DNA from: Deltaproteobacteria bacterium UBA5205
Lineage (GTDB): Bacteria; Desulfobacterota; Syntrophorhabdia; Syntrophorhabdales; Syntrophorhabdaceae
Direction: 5' to 3'
NCBI GenBank assembly: GCA_002412715.1
Contig: DHVP01000033.1
Span: forward strand, 1-44,726
Length of the DNA stretch: 44,726 nucleotides
Made by a program: the position numbers and the translations under genes. Of the stretch, positions 24,201 to 33,470 are shown piece by piece (positions within the stretch are counted from its first letter, which is position 1; every line of letters begins with the position of its first letter). The notes under the pieces were generated by a model. It was given only the letters and a program-made list of their open reading frames with translations. It made no database searches and had not been told where the DNA came from.

Positions 24201-26579
24201 ATGGACGCTTGTTTTTCCATTTTTTCCTCTTTATACAGCTTTCTTTCCCGACGCAGGGTACTGCTCTACTGTGCCACCTTTGTGGTCATTCTTCTGGCGG
24301 CTTTTGTCCTGAGGAACATCAAGATGAACGAGGACATTGCGCCCCTGCTGCCCGATGACCAGAGTGAAGCGGCGAAAGACTTTGCCCTCCTGCAGAAGGC
24401 GCCCTTTGCGAACAAGGTGCTGATCAACCTGAGAGGCACTGCGGGGACCAGCAGGAAAGAACTCACCGAAACGGCGGACCGTATGAGCCTGGCTATGACC
24501 CTGCCTTACTTTACCCGCGCCGTATCGGGGCCGTCGCTGCCTTCCGCCGAAGAGTTCCAGACATGGTTCACGAATGCCCTTCCCCAAACATTTACCAACG
24601 ATGACAGCATAAAGCTGCAAAAGACACTCACGGCCCAGGAGGTCCGTTCTCGCCTGCAAAACGTCTATGCACAGCTCACCGGGCCCGAAGGGTGGTTCAT
24701 GAAACCTCTTTTGCAGAGCGATCCACTGGACCTGAAGAGCACTGTCCTTGAGAAGCTCCGGCATATGAACGTTATCCCCGGGATGGGGCTCTATAACAAT
24801 CACTTTATCAGTCCCGATGGTAAAAATACCCTCATAATCGCGGAAACACCGGTAAAAATGACGGATTCAAAAGGTTCGCGTGAACTGGCAGAGGATCTCA
24901 AGGCCCTTATCAAGAGGGTCGTCCCGCCCGGGATCGAGGCATCCGTCATCAGCGGCCACGCCTATACCACCGCCAACGCTGAAACGATCAAGAAAGACCT
25001 CTTTGTTATCCTCAGTTCCGCGGGCGTCGTGATCTTTCTGCTGATCCTCTTTTTCTTGAGAAGCTGGAAGGGCGTTCTGGTCTTTCTGGTCCCCTCTTCG
25101 GTGTTGTGTCTGGCAACAGCCGGGACGCTTTTGATCTATGATTCCGTCTCGGCCGTGACTATGGCCTTCGGCGCTGTGCTCCTGGGTATCTCCGATGATT
25201 ACCCGATCCTCGTCTATTTCGCGCTGTGCAGCAAGGAGCGCGACCCGAAGACGATCGTCAGGGAAGTCGCGCATCCCGTGATGTTCGGCGGCCTGACCAC
25301 CATTGTCACCTTCGCTGTCATGCTTCTCTCAACACTGCCGGGCCAGCGTCAACTGGCCGTCTTTTCCATGATCGGCGTGGCCGTGTCCCTCGTTTTTTCG
25401 TTAATCGTACTTCCCCATCTGCTCCAGACCTTGCCGGGCGAGAAACGTTATATAGGCGCCCGATCCTCCCGCAGCCTCAGCCTGCCGCGCCGGGGAGTGC
25501 TCGTTTTCTGGCTGCTGATCATGGCCCTGTGCCTGTGGCAGACAGGCCGACTTCATTTCAGCGGTGACCTGCAATCTATCAATTTTGTACCTGAGGACCT
25601 GCAAAAGGCAGAGCAGCACCTTTCGAAGACATGGGGAGACTTTAGAGGCAGTGCGGTTCTCTTCGCGGAGGGCAGCGATCTCGAATCCTCTCTTTCCGTC
25701 AATGATTCACTGTTTGCCTACCTGTCGGAAAAGCTGCCCTCGGGGCAGATCGTGAGCCTGGCGCCCCTTCTCCCGTCGACAGCGACCCAGCAGGCGAACG
25801 CACGGCGATGGAAGGATTTCTGGGCAGACGGCAATGAAAGGCTGGCAGGAAAACTCCTGTCGGAAGAGGGTGCGCAACTTGGTTTCTCTCCCGATGCCTT
25901 CGCGCCTTTCTTCGAAATGCTCAAGAGGCACCCTTACCCTATCACGTTGGAGGATCTAAAGAAGATCGGTTTCGGGGATCTCATGGGATCAATGGTCCTG
26001 AAAAACGATAAAAAAGTCCAGACGTTAACACTGGTCCCCGACACGCAGGGCCTTGTTGATCTTTTTGAAAAAGACGAGAAGAGTCCCAAGGGGGTCCGGC
26101 TTGTGTCCCAGGGGCGCTTCAAGGGCCTCATTGGAAAAGCCCTCGTCGGGAATTTTACACGCTATATCATCTTTGCCCTGTTGGTTATCGTTGTGGCGGT
26201 GGGTGTCCTCTTCCGGGACCCGAAGAAGGTCCTCCTCGCTCTTGTACCTGTGGTAACGGGGCTGATATTCATGCTCGGAGCCATGGGCTCATTGGGTATA
26301 GAATTCAATCTTTTCAATATTGTCGCCGCCATCCTGGTGATCGGTCTCGGTGTAGACCTGGGTATCTTCATGGTCTGTAACATCACCGAGGGTTATGATC
26401 ATACCGCCAACCTGGCCATCCTCCTGGGCGGCCTTACGAGTTTTGTCGGCCTCGGCGCACTGGCGCTGGCACAGCATCCTGCCCTCACGTCCATCGGGAT
26501 AACAGTCATGCTGGGTCTGTGCGGGGTCATTCCAGCGGCATTGTTCGTGGTCCCGGCGCTTTACCGAAAGACACCATGA
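24201..26579 (+). CDS. MMPL/RND-family lipid exporter
   Basis: A 792-residue membrane pump. It has the duplicated MMPL layout: one N-terminal helix (about 17-34), a periplasmic domain, five to six helices around 265-410, a lone helix near 430, a second periplasmic domain, then six helices at about 650-785. G-I-S-D-D-Y-P-I-L in the first half and G-L-G-V-D-L-G-I-F in the second match the proton-relay helix 4 and its counterpart. MMPL proteins export lipids and hydrophobic pigments. The start is ATG 24201, or GTG 24195 overlapping the LolA-like stop. Confidence 0.9.
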   Translation: MDACFSIFSSLYSFLSRRRVLLYCATFVVILLAAFVLRNIKMNEDIAPLLPDDQSEAAKDFALLQKAPFANKVLINLRGTAGTSRKELTETADRMSLAMTLPYFTRAVSGPSLPSAEEFQTWFTNALPQTFTNDDSIKLQKTLTAQEVRSRLQNVYAQLTGPEGWFMKPLLQSDPLDLKSTVLEKLRHMNVIPGMGLYNNHFISPDGKNTLIIAETPVKMTDSKGSRELAEDLKALIKRVVPPGIEASVISGHAYTTANAETIKKDLFVILSSAGVVIFLLILFFLRSWKGVLVFLVPSSVLCLATAGTLLIYDSVSAVTMAFGAVLLGISDDYPILVYFALCSKERDPKTIVREVAHPVMFGGLTTIVTFAVMLLSTLPGQRQLAVFSMIGVAVSLVFSLIVLPHLLQTLPGEKRYIGARSSRSLSLPRRGVLVFWLLIMALCLWQTGRLHFSGDLQSINFVPEDLQKAEQHLSKTWGDFRGSAVLFAEGSDLESSLSVNDSLFAYLSEKLPSGQIVSLAPLLPSTATQQANARRWKDFWADGNERLAGKLLSEEGAQLGFSPDAFAPFFEMLKRHPYPITLEDLKKIGFGDLMGSMVLKNDKKVQTLTLVPDTQGLVDLFEKDEKSPKGVRLVSQGRFKGLIGKALVGNFTRYIIFALLVIVVAVGVLFRDPKKVLLALVPVVTGLIFMLGAMGSLGIEFNLFNIVAAILVIGLGVDLGIFMVCNITEGYDHTANLAILLGGLTSFVGLGALALAQHPALTSIGITVMLGLCGVIPAALFVVPALYRKTP

Positions 26580-26598
26580 CAGATAAGAGGCCTCTTGC

Positions 26599-26982
26599 AT
26601 GGCAATGAACAAGCTGAAGGCAGAGATCGTGAAATGTGCCGAGACGCAGATGGAGCGCATCGGACCTCAAAAAGTCTCAAGACGATACTGTTTCCCGCCC
26701 TCCTTCATCGGCTTTTCCGGACATTTTCCGGGATACCCGGTTCTGCCCGCTTTTGTCCAGGTCATGACCGCCATGGCGGTCGTTGAAGAATTGAAAGGAC
26801 GTCCCTGTGATTTGTCTTCCATGGAAAGGGCCAAATTCCGCGTAGAGGTCCGTCCTGACCAGATGATCAGGGTGGAATGCAGGGATTACGGATCGCAGGA
26901 CGAGTCGGCCTTTGAGGTGAACATCAATACGGCGGAAGGGGTGGCAGCCTCTTTTATCATGAAAATCATCGAAAGGAAGTAA
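26599..26982 (+). CDS. FabZ/ApeI-like hotdog protein lacking the catalytic acid
   Basis: A 127-residue hotdog protein with the FabZ-type loop G-H42-F-P-G-Y-P-V-L-P-A-F-V-Q-V. The His is present, but the position where FabZ has Glu and ApeI-type dehydratases have Asp (H plus 14) is Met56, and the P-G after the loop is P-A. So it may be inactive alone, may use another acid, or may form a mixed pair with the dehydratase at 23028. It starts 19 bases after the MMPL gene and precedes the thioesterase by five bases. Confidence 0.78.
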   Translation: MAMNKLKAEIVKCAETQMERIGPQKVSRRYCFPPSFIGFSGHFPGYPVLPAFVQVMTAMAVVEELKGRPCDLSSMERAKFRVEVRPDQMIRVECRDYGSQDESAFEVNINTAEGVAASFIMKIIERK

Positions 26983-26987
26983 AAGAT

Positions 26988-27449
26988 ATGCAAAAACCTT
27001 ATTTTACGCACAAAGAGGGAGACCCGGCGCCGCTGAAGACCACGGTCTCGCGCCGGGTACGGTTTGAAGAAACTGACCCTCTGGGCATAGTCTGGCACGG
27101 TCGTTATCCGGGCTATTTTGAGGATGCCCGGGTGGCCCTTGGTGAAAAATACGGCATAGGGTACCTCGATTTTTACAATAACGGGGTTATTGCGCCCATC
27201 AGAAAACTGCACTTCGACTATTTTCGTCCCTTGAGATTGATGGAGCGCTTTACGATTGAAGGCATCTACCGCTGGTCTGAGGCCACGAGGATAAACTACG
27301 AGTTCATCATACGGGACAGCACGAACGAGGTGGCGACGACGGGCTACACGGTCCAGGTCCTGCTGGACAGGGACAACAACCTCTTCCTTGCCCCACCGCC
27401 TTTTTTTAAAACCTTTCGTGAAAAATGGAAAGCGGGAGAACTGAAATAG
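26988..27449 (+). CDS. Hotdog-fold acyl-CoA/ACP thioesterase (4HBT/YbgC type)
   Basis: A 153-residue thioesterase. The catalytic motif F-E-E-T-D30-P-L-G-I-V-W-H37-G-R-Y matches the 4-hydroxybenzoyl-CoA thioesterase/YbgC family, where the Asp acts in thioester hydrolysis. The rest follows the usual hotdog pattern, ending with a basic tail. It could release or edit chains from an ACP. The gene overlaps the next ketosynthase by 25 bases, implying coupled translation. Confidence 0.9.
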   Translation: MQKPYFTHKEGDPAPLKTTVSRRVRFEETDPLGIVWHGRYPGYFEDARVALGEKYGIGYLDFYNNGVIAPIRKLHFDYFRPLRLMERFTIEGIYRWSEATRINYEFIIRDSTNEVATTGYTVQVLLDRDNNLFLAPPPFFKTFREKWKAGELK

Positions 27450-28579
27450 AAAAGGTCTGGATTGTCGACGCCAATGTTGTTACGGCCCTGGGGAAGGACC
27501 TGAAGGGCACCTGGGAAGGTGTTGTCAATGGGGTCTCGGCGATCAGGGAGATAAGCCGCTTCCCTGTCGAAGGGTATTACGCACGCATGGCGGCCTGCAT
27601 CGAGGGGCTTGGCACTTCGCAGGGCAGGTCGATGATCACCGCCCTGCTCGGGTCCCTTTTCGCAAACATGCGGCCGGTGCCGCCTGACGCGGCGCTCATT
27701 ACGGCAACGACAAAAATGGGGATAGATAACCTGGAAAAACTGCAGCAGAAAAGACCGGCCCATGCCCCGGACATACTGCTGTCCTGCCTGCCTGAAATGG
27801 TCTCGCAAAAGCTGGGCCTTCAAACAACAGGGATCAATATCAGCGCTTCCTGCGCCTCGTCGACCATTGCCATCGCCAGAGGGGCCGGACTGATAGCTTC
27901 AGGCCGGGCCGAAACGGTCCTCGTCTGTTGCGCAGACGTTGTTACCGAATTTACCTTTTCGGGTTTCTCGGCATTGAAGGTCGTCTCGGCATTTCCCTGC
28001 CGGCCTTTTGACAGATTCCGCAGTGGTTTGAGCTTAGGCGACGGAGCTGCCGCGCTGCTCTTAATGAGTGAAGAGCGCGCCCGGAAAGAGGCTCGCCCCT
28101 GTGTCGCCGTGGTGTGCGGCTGGGGTGCGTCAAACGATGCCTTTCACATCACCTCTCCCGCTCCCGACGGCTCCGGCCTCGTGTCGGCGATAGGCCAGGC
28201 GCTTTCGCGCTCTGGCCTGAACGAATCGGCCATTTCGGCCGTAAGTGCCCACGGCACCGGGACCGTGTATAACGACCTCATGGAACTGACTGCCTTCCGT
28301 CGCGTTTTTGGCGGACGGAGAATACCCATTTATTCCGCGAAGGGGAACATAGGACATACCACGGGGGCGGCCGGCGGTATTGAAGTGGCCCTGGCAGCAC
28401 GGGCCCTTGCCGAGCGAACGGTCCCTCCCACGGCAGGGTTTAACGCCCCGGAAGAAGGCGCACAGGGTTGTGTGAGCGCGTCGGCGGTCCCACTGGAAGG
28501 TGACTGCTGTCTGACGACCAACTCCGGTTTCGGGGGGATCAACGCGGCCATTGTCCTTGAAAGGGGCGGCGACGCGTGA
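27425..28579 (+). CDS. FabF-type ketosynthase 3 (paired with a KS-like partner)
   Basis: A 384-residue KAS enzyme with a complete triad: Cys143 in N-I-S-A-S-C-A-S-S, His276 in S-A-H-G-T-G-T, and His311 in G-N-I-G-H-T-T-G-A-A-G. It is shorter than KS1 and KS2 and lacks part of the N-terminal V-V-I-T-G-x-G pattern (here W-I-V-D-A-N-V-V). The ATG lies inside the thioesterase gene. It overlaps by four bases a truncated KS-like gene whose nucleophile is replaced, which is the arrangement of a ketosynthase plus chain-length factor, as in ApeO/ApeC-type pairs. Confidence 0.92.
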   Translation: MESGRTEIEKVWIVDANVVTALGKDLKGTWEGVVNGVSAIREISRFPVEGYYARMAACIEGLGTSQGRSMITALLGSLFANMRPVPPDAALITATTKMGIDNLEKLQQKRPAHAPDILLSCLPEMVSQKLGLQTTGINISASCASSTIAIARGAGLIASGRAETVLVCCADVVTEFTFSGFSALKVVSAFPCRPFDRFRSGLSLGDGAAALLLMSEERARKEARPCVAVVCGWGASNDAFHITSPAPDGSGLVSAIGQALSRSGLNESAISAVSAHGTGTVYNDLMELTAFRRVFGGRRIPIYSAKGNIGHTTGAAGGIEVALAARALAERTVPPTAGFNAPEEGAQGCVSASAVPLEGDCCLTTNSGFGGINAAIVLERGGDA

Positions 28580-29292
28580 TCGCGGCAATTACCGGCATCG
28601 GGTGGGTTTCCACGGAAAGCATGGGGTCCGGGCGCCACCACCAAATACTCCAATCGAAAGACGGGAAGTTGCCGACGCTTACCAGCAGGATGGTCTTCGG
28701 CGAGGTCTCACCTCATTTCGGCAGGCTCGACGCGTATTCGAAGCTGGGTCTTGCCGCCGTCACCTTTGCCTTGAAAGATGCACGGCAGGACCAATGGGAT
28801 GAAAAGCGCCCCGCGGGCATCATTGTTTCCTCGATATATGGTTGCCTCGCCACGGACATGGAGTACTTTGAGGGGGTGATCGCCAACGGGGGCAGTCTTG
28901 CAAGCCCCAACCTCTTTGCCTGCACGCTCCCCAACATATTTCTCGGAGAGGCTGCCATTCGTTTCGGTCTTACCGGGCCGGGCTTCACCGTCAATGAACG
29001 GGAACCGGCGGGAACAGAGGGCCTCGGTCTGGCCCTTTGCGGCATGTTCCTGGACGAGAACCCCATGATGATCGTGGGCACCTCCGATCCCGGATGCCCG
29101 GCGCTCTTTCCCTATCACGTGGAAATGACAATCGGTGCGTTGTTCCTTGTCCTCGAGAAACACCCGATCGACGAATCACTGTCGTACGGCGGGCTCGACA
29201 TGACCCGCGAGGGGGAAGTCCTCTTCAATGGGGTGCAGATACAAAGCCTGGCGTCGCTTTTTCAAAGATGCCTTCCCCGCTGCGTCCGATAG
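28576..29292 (+). CDS. Short KS-like protein with Glu at the nucleophile position (chain-length-factor-like)
   Basis: A 238-residue protein matching only the N-terminal ketosynthase domain. It begins with the I-A-A-I-T-G-I-G-W strand and contains L-T-G-P-G-F-T-V-N-E-R-E-P-A-G, which lines up with the KS block G-P-C-x-T-V-S-T-A-C-S-S. The nucleophilic Cys is replaced by Glu143. The His-His half of a ketosynthase is missing, so it cannot condense on its own. The GTG start overlaps the KS3 stop by four bases. It probably pairs with KS3 and helps set chain length. Confidence 0.75.
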   Translation: MIAAITGIGWVSTESMGSGRHHQILQSKDGKLPTLTSRMVFGEVSPHFGRLDAYSKLGLAAVTFALKDARQDQWDEKRPAGIIVSSIYGCLATDMEYFEGVIANGGSLASPNLFACTLPNIFLGEAAIRFGLTGPGFTVNEREPAGTEGLGLALCGMFLDENPMMIVGTSDPGCPALFPYHVEMTIGALFLVLEKHPIDESLSYGGLDMTREGEVLFNGVQIQSLASLFQRCLPRCVR

Positions 29293-29355
29293 TCCATATC
29301 TGATAACCGCTGATCTCATACAGACGGGAAAACTGAAAAAGGTACTGAATAGACC

Positions 29356-30621
29356 ATGAAGATGACACTGATCTACCCAAAATGGCCCAAGCTTGAAAGG
29401 CAAACGGAGTTTCACCTCCCGCCCCACGGGCCGGTAGTCTTTGCCGCGGCCGTCCCCGAAGAGGTTGATGTTACATTCATCGACGAGAACGTGCAGGACA
29501 ACCCGCTGACCGATTCGCCCGACATTGTTGCCATGTCGGTTATGCTTACATGTCAGCTCCCCAGGGCCTTCGAGATATCACGGCAATACCGGGCACGGGG
29601 GATACCGGTCGTATTCGGCGGTATTGCCACCACTCTTCACGCCGATGAGGTGGCCGGGCACGCCGATGCCGTCTTCATTGGAGAGGCCGAAGGACGCTTC
29701 CCGCAGGTCATCGAGGACCTGAAGAAGGGCCGCCTCAAACCCGTGTACGACCATCTCGATGACCGCCCCGATATCGGCCTTGTCCCCTCGGCAAGGCGCG
29801 ACCTTCTCAACAGGGGCCTTTATAATTATCGCGGTGTCCAGATGGTGGACCTCGTCCATGCGTCGCGGGGGTGCAAATTCAATTGCTTCCCCTGCTGCGT
29901 CGGCTTCCTGGGCGGAAAGCAATTCAGGCCGCGGCCGATCGATAAGGTGATCGAAGAAATGATGTCGATCCCCAACAACCGTCTCTTTCTTGTTGATAAT
30001 TCACTCGCGCAGGAACGCCAGTGGCTGATCGACCTGTTCACGGCTATGGCCCCCCTCAAGAAAAAGTGGGTCTGCCATCCCATCCTTGACGATGACGAGG
30101 TTCTGTCCCTTGCCGCCGATGCCGGGTGCTGGTATGTTTACCAGGCGATCTTCGATACCTCCGATAAGATTCGCACGAGGGTACAGCGGTTGAAAGACCA
30201 CGGGGTCGGCGTGGAAGGCACTATCATACTGGGCACCGATGATCACGATGAGGAGTATATTAAGCGCCTCGTGGATTTCATCGAGGAGATCGGTGTCGAC
30301 ATGGCGGAGTTTACCATCCTGACGCCCTTTCCCCACTCCCCCATCAGGGAGCGGTTGGAAAGCGAAGGGAGGATCCTCGACAACAACTGGCTCCATTATA
30401 CGGCAGACAGGGTGGTATTCCAGCCGAAGAATATGACCCCGGAAAAACTCCAGGAGCTCTACTATTATGCCTGGGATACCTTCTATGGGAAAAACGGTTA
30501 TCAACTCAGAATGGGCGAGCTCTTCAGGAAGGTGATCCGCCGGGAGATGGAAGACGGCACGTACCGCAGGTACAATGTGAGAGAGCGGCGTTCTTTCAAA
30601 AAAAAGAGTACCAACCCATGA
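29356..30621 (+). CDS. B12-binding-type radical SAM protein 2
   Basis: A 421-residue protein: an N-terminal cobalamin-binding-like domain (V-F-G-G-I-A-T at 86-92; V-F-I-G-E-A-E at 106-112) and a radical SAM barrel. The cluster motif is Cys173-x3-Cys177-x2-Cys180 in R-G-C-K-F-N-C-F-P-C-C, with an additional Cys181. A DxHxxG motif is missing. The C-terminus is basic (E-R-R-S-F-K-K-K). Its stop overlaps the next radical SAM gene by four bases (ATGA), beginning a run of three such genes. The 63 bases before it hold no recognised signal other than a possible ribosome site. Confidence 0.88.
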   Translation: MKMTLIYPKWPKLERQTEFHLPPHGPVVFAAAVPEEVDVTFIDENVQDNPLTDSPDIVAMSVMLTCQLPRAFEISRQYRARGIPVVFGGIATTLHADEVAGHADAVFIGEAEGRFPQVIEDLKKGRLKPVYDHLDDRPDIGLVPSARRDLLNRGLYNYRGVQMVDLVHASRGCKFNCFPCCVGFLGGKQFRPRPIDKVIEEMMSIPNNRLFLVDNSLAQERQWLIDLFTAMAPLKKKWVCHPILDDDEVLSLAADAGCWYVYQAIFDTSDKIRTRVQRLKDHGVGVEGTIILGTDDHDEEYIKRLVDFIEEIGVDMAEFTILTPFPHSPIRERLESEGRILDNNWLHYTADRVVFQPKNMTPEKLQELYYYAWDTFYGKNGYQLRMGELFRKVIRREMEDGTYRRYNVRERRSFKKKSTNP

Positions 30622-31973
30622 GCAGGATTTTGATGATCTCTGCCAATGTATCTGCCGACCCCTATCCTGTCTATCCTATCGGAATGGCGACAGTTTCCGC
30701 GGCCCTCGCTGCCGACGGCCATGACGTCCGCCAGTTCGACCTTCTCGCGCAGGACGGGTCAGATGAACGGCTCAGGGAGATGATCTCCGGTTTCGATCCC
30801 CATTATGTGGGTATATCGCTGCGCAATATCGATACCGTTGACTCATGCAACCCGGAGGACACATGGTATCTTTCGGCTGACCTTCGTTTAATGAAGGTCG
30901 TCAGGGAGGCAACGAAGGTTCCCGTCATTATCGGCGGCCCGGCCTTTTCGATCATGCCGGAAGAGATCCTGAACTACCTTGGGGGAGATTACGGCGTTGT
31001 CGGGGAGGGGGAACACGTTATCTGCGGCCTTATTGACGCGCTCCTCGAAAACAGGCCGATACCGCAGATAACGAGGAGCCGCCACCGTGATGGGACCCGG
31101 GATGCCGTGGCACCGAACCCCCTCTGGGAGCCGGATCTTGTAAGGTTCTATACGGAGCAAAGCGGCATGGTGAACATGCTGACAAAGCGGGGCTGCCCGC
31201 ACCACTGTGCCTACTGTACCTATCCGGCCCTTGAAGGCCATACGGTCCGATACGGGTCTCCCGAAGATGTTGCCGATAACGTGCAGCACCTGAAGGACTC
31301 CTACGGGATCGACGCCCTTTATTTCACTGATTCCGTTTTCAATGACTCAGAAGGCCATTATCTGGAAATTGCCGAGGCCCTGGTGCGGCGGGAGTTAAAG
31401 GTCAAATGGACCGCCTTTTTCCGTCCCTCCGGGATCGATAAGAGTGGGTGGGCCCTGCTTAAGCGTTCAGGGCTCTATGCCATCGAACTGGGGAGCGATG
31501 CCGCAAGTGATGCGACCCTTTCAGGTCTCAACAAGGGGTTTACCTTCGACGACGTGTACAACTTCAACGAGGCCGCCGTCGAGGCGCGCGTTCCCTGTGC
31601 CCATTATGTTATGTTCGGCGGTCCGGGCGAGACACAAACATCCATCAACGAAGGACTGCATAACCTCAGCCTGCTCAGAAGCTGCGTGGTCATGGCCTTT
31701 TCCGGTATCCGCATCCTGCCCGCCACCACACTCCATGCGCGGGCAATCGAGGAAGGGATCATCGCGAAAGAAACCTCTCTCTTGAGGCCGTTGTATTATT
31801 TTTCGCCGGACATAGACAGGGAAAACATGAACAATGCCATCAAGAACGCCTTTCAGGGACACATGGACAGGATTTTCCCCCCTTCGGAAGGGGCCCGGCT
31901 GATAAAAAAGATGAACAGCCTGGGTTATCGGGGCCTTTTATGGGACAGGCTGGTTACTTTTGGCAGGAATTGA
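30618..31973 (+). CDS. B12-binding-type radical SAM protein 3
   Basis: A 451-residue protein with an N-terminal B12-like Rossmann domain (I-I-G-G-P-A-F 104-110; G-V-V-G-E-G-E 126-132) and a radical SAM domain with Cys193-x3-Cys197-x2-Cys200 in R-G-C-P-H-H-C-A-Y-C. No DxHxxG is visible. The C-terminal part contains a G-G-P-G-E-T segment, the SAM-binding G-G-E-P-like region. The start overlaps the upstream gene by four bases and the next starts 12 bases downstream. It differs clearly in sequence from the other three, so the four are not recent duplicates. Confidence 0.88.
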   Translation: MSRILMISANVSADPYPVYPIGMATVSAALAADGHDVRQFDLLAQDGSDERLREMISGFDPHYVGISLRNIDTVDSCNPEDTWYLSADLRLMKVVREATKVPVIIGGPAFSIMPEEILNYLGGDYGVVGEGEHVICGLIDALLENRPIPQITRSRHRDGTRDAVAPNPLWEPDLVRFYTEQSGMVNMLTKRGCPHHCAYCTYPALEGHTVRYGSPEDVADNVQHLKDSYGIDALYFTDSVFNDSEGHYLEIAEALVRRELKVKWTAFFRPSGIDKSGWALLKRSGLYAIELGSDAASDATLSGLNKGFTFDDVYNFNEAAVEARVPCAHYVMFGGPGETQTSINEGLHNLSLLRSCVVMAFSGIRILPATTLHARAIEEGIIAKETSLLRPLYYFSPDIDRENMNNAIKNAFQGHMDRIFPPSEGARLIKKMNSLGYRGLLWDRLVTFGRN

Positions 31974-31985
31974 AAGAGACGGAAT

Positions 31986-33470
31986 ATGACTAAGTTGAAA
32001 CAGAACAGGATCCCCCTTGTCCACCCCCTCGGTTACGGGTCGGAAAATGCCGGGCGTGATATCTCGCGAATGGCGAATATCATGCCGCCGCTGGGGCTCG
32101 CCAGCATTGCCGCCTTTCTGGAAAGGGACAATATTGAAGCGGATATTATCGACTGCTACGCATCCCCCCTGTCCGATACCTTCATCAGGGATTATTTAAC
32201 AGGGCAGCGGCCTGCCTTTATCGGGTTTAGCTGTACCACATCAAGCTTCCTGGATGGGGTTCGCATCGCGGACCTGGCAAAGAGCATCGAACCACGCATA
32301 AAAACGGTCTTCGGAGGCCCTCACGTATCCGCCTTAAAAACGAGGATCCTCGAAGATTTCCCCGAGGTCGACTTTTGCGTTGTCGGAGAAGGCGAAGAGA
32401 CCCTCGAAGAGCTTCTTCAAAGCGGCGGACGGACGGGCGACCTGCATGGCATACAGGGCCTTGCGTACCGCGATGAAAAAGGCAACCCGTTCTTTACCGG
32501 TTACCGGAAAAAAGGGGTCAACCTCGACAGCCTGCCCTTTCCAGCGTACGAAAAGCTCCCCGGGTACCCGCAGGCGTACAAGCTTCCCATCTTCAATTAT
32601 CCGAAGGTCCCCAGTTCAAGCTGTATATCGAGCCGCGGCTGTCCTTACTCCTGCAGCTATTGCGACCGCTCGGTCTTCCGGAACAGTTTCCGTTACAACT
32701 CCGCGGAATACCTCTATGAGCACCTGAAATACCTCAAGGACCGTTTCCATATCCGCCACGTCAATTTTTATGATGACCAATTCACCTTTAACCGTCAACG
32801 GGTCACGGATTTTACCCGCAAGATGATCGACAGGCCGCTGGGCATGACCTTCAACTGCGCCGTACGTGCCGAGCATATTGACAGTGACCTGGCCGGAATG
32901 ATGAGGCAGGCAGGGTGCTGGATGATCAGCCTCGGCATCGAAACGGGCGACGAGGAGCTTCTCGCACGGCATCGGAAGAACGCAAACCTTGGTATGCTTG
33001 CTGAAAAGATCGGGGTGATCAAGAAAGCAGGTATGCGCGTGAAAGGCCTTTTAATGATGGGCCTGCCCGGCGAAACCGAGTCGAGCATCAAAAAGAGCAT
33101 GGATTTTGTCTTCTCCCTGCCCGTTGACGACATCAATGTGTCAAAGTTCACGCCCTTTCCCGGTACGCCCCTCTATGAGAATGCCCGGGAGCTGGGCACA
33201 TTTGAAGAAGACTGGGCAAAGATGGATTGCATGAATTTCCTTTTCGTTCCCCGGGGGATGACGAAGGGGCTCCTTGAAAAACTCTTCACGAGGTTTTACA
33301 GGACACACCTGCTGCGGCCGAAGATACTCTTTGATTATATCACCATGATCTGGCGCTCCCCCGACAGCTGGAAAAGGTTTTTCGCCAACATCGGCGGTTT
33401 CTTGCGATTTGCCGCGACGGATAAGCGCATTGCCGGTAACGCGGGCAAGGGAAGACTGCATCAAGCCTGA
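31986..33470 (+). CDS. B12-binding-type radical SAM protein 4
   Basis: A 494-residue protein of the BchE/HpnP-like class. The N-terminal domain has the loop F-G-G-P-H-V-S (109-115) and V-V-G-E-G-E-E-T-L (132-140). The radical SAM cysteines are Cys219, Cys223 and Cys226 in S-R-G-C-P-Y-S-C-S-Y-C. The C-terminal extension (about 400-494) is basic and partly hydrophobic and may contact the membrane. Its 3' end overlaps the open frame of the next gene. The P-F-P-G-T-P-L-Y motif is common in this class. Confidence 0.9.
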   Translation: MTKLKQNRIPLVHPLGYGSENAGRDISRMANIMPPLGLASIAAFLERDNIEADIIDCYASPLSDTFIRDYLTGQRPAFIGFSCTTSSFLDGVRIADLAKSIEPRIKTVFGGPHVSALKTRILEDFPEVDFCVVGEGEETLEELLQSGGRTGDLHGIQGLAYRDEKGNPFFTGYRKKGVNLDSLPFPAYEKLPGYPQAYKLPIFNYPKVPSSSCISSRGCPYSCSYCDRSVFRNSFRYNSAEYLYEHLKYLKDRFHIRHVNFYDDQFTFNRQRVTDFTRKMIDRPLGMTFNCAVRAEHIDSDLAGMMRQAGCWMISLGIETGDEELLARHRKNANLGMLAEKIGVIKKAGMRVKGLLMMGLPGETESSIKKSMDFVFSLPVDDINVSKFTPFPGTPLYENARELGTFEEDWAKMDCMNFLFVPRGMTKGLLEKLFTRFYRTHLLRPKILFDYITMIWRSPDSWKRFFANIGGFLRFAATDKRIAGNAGKGRLHQA

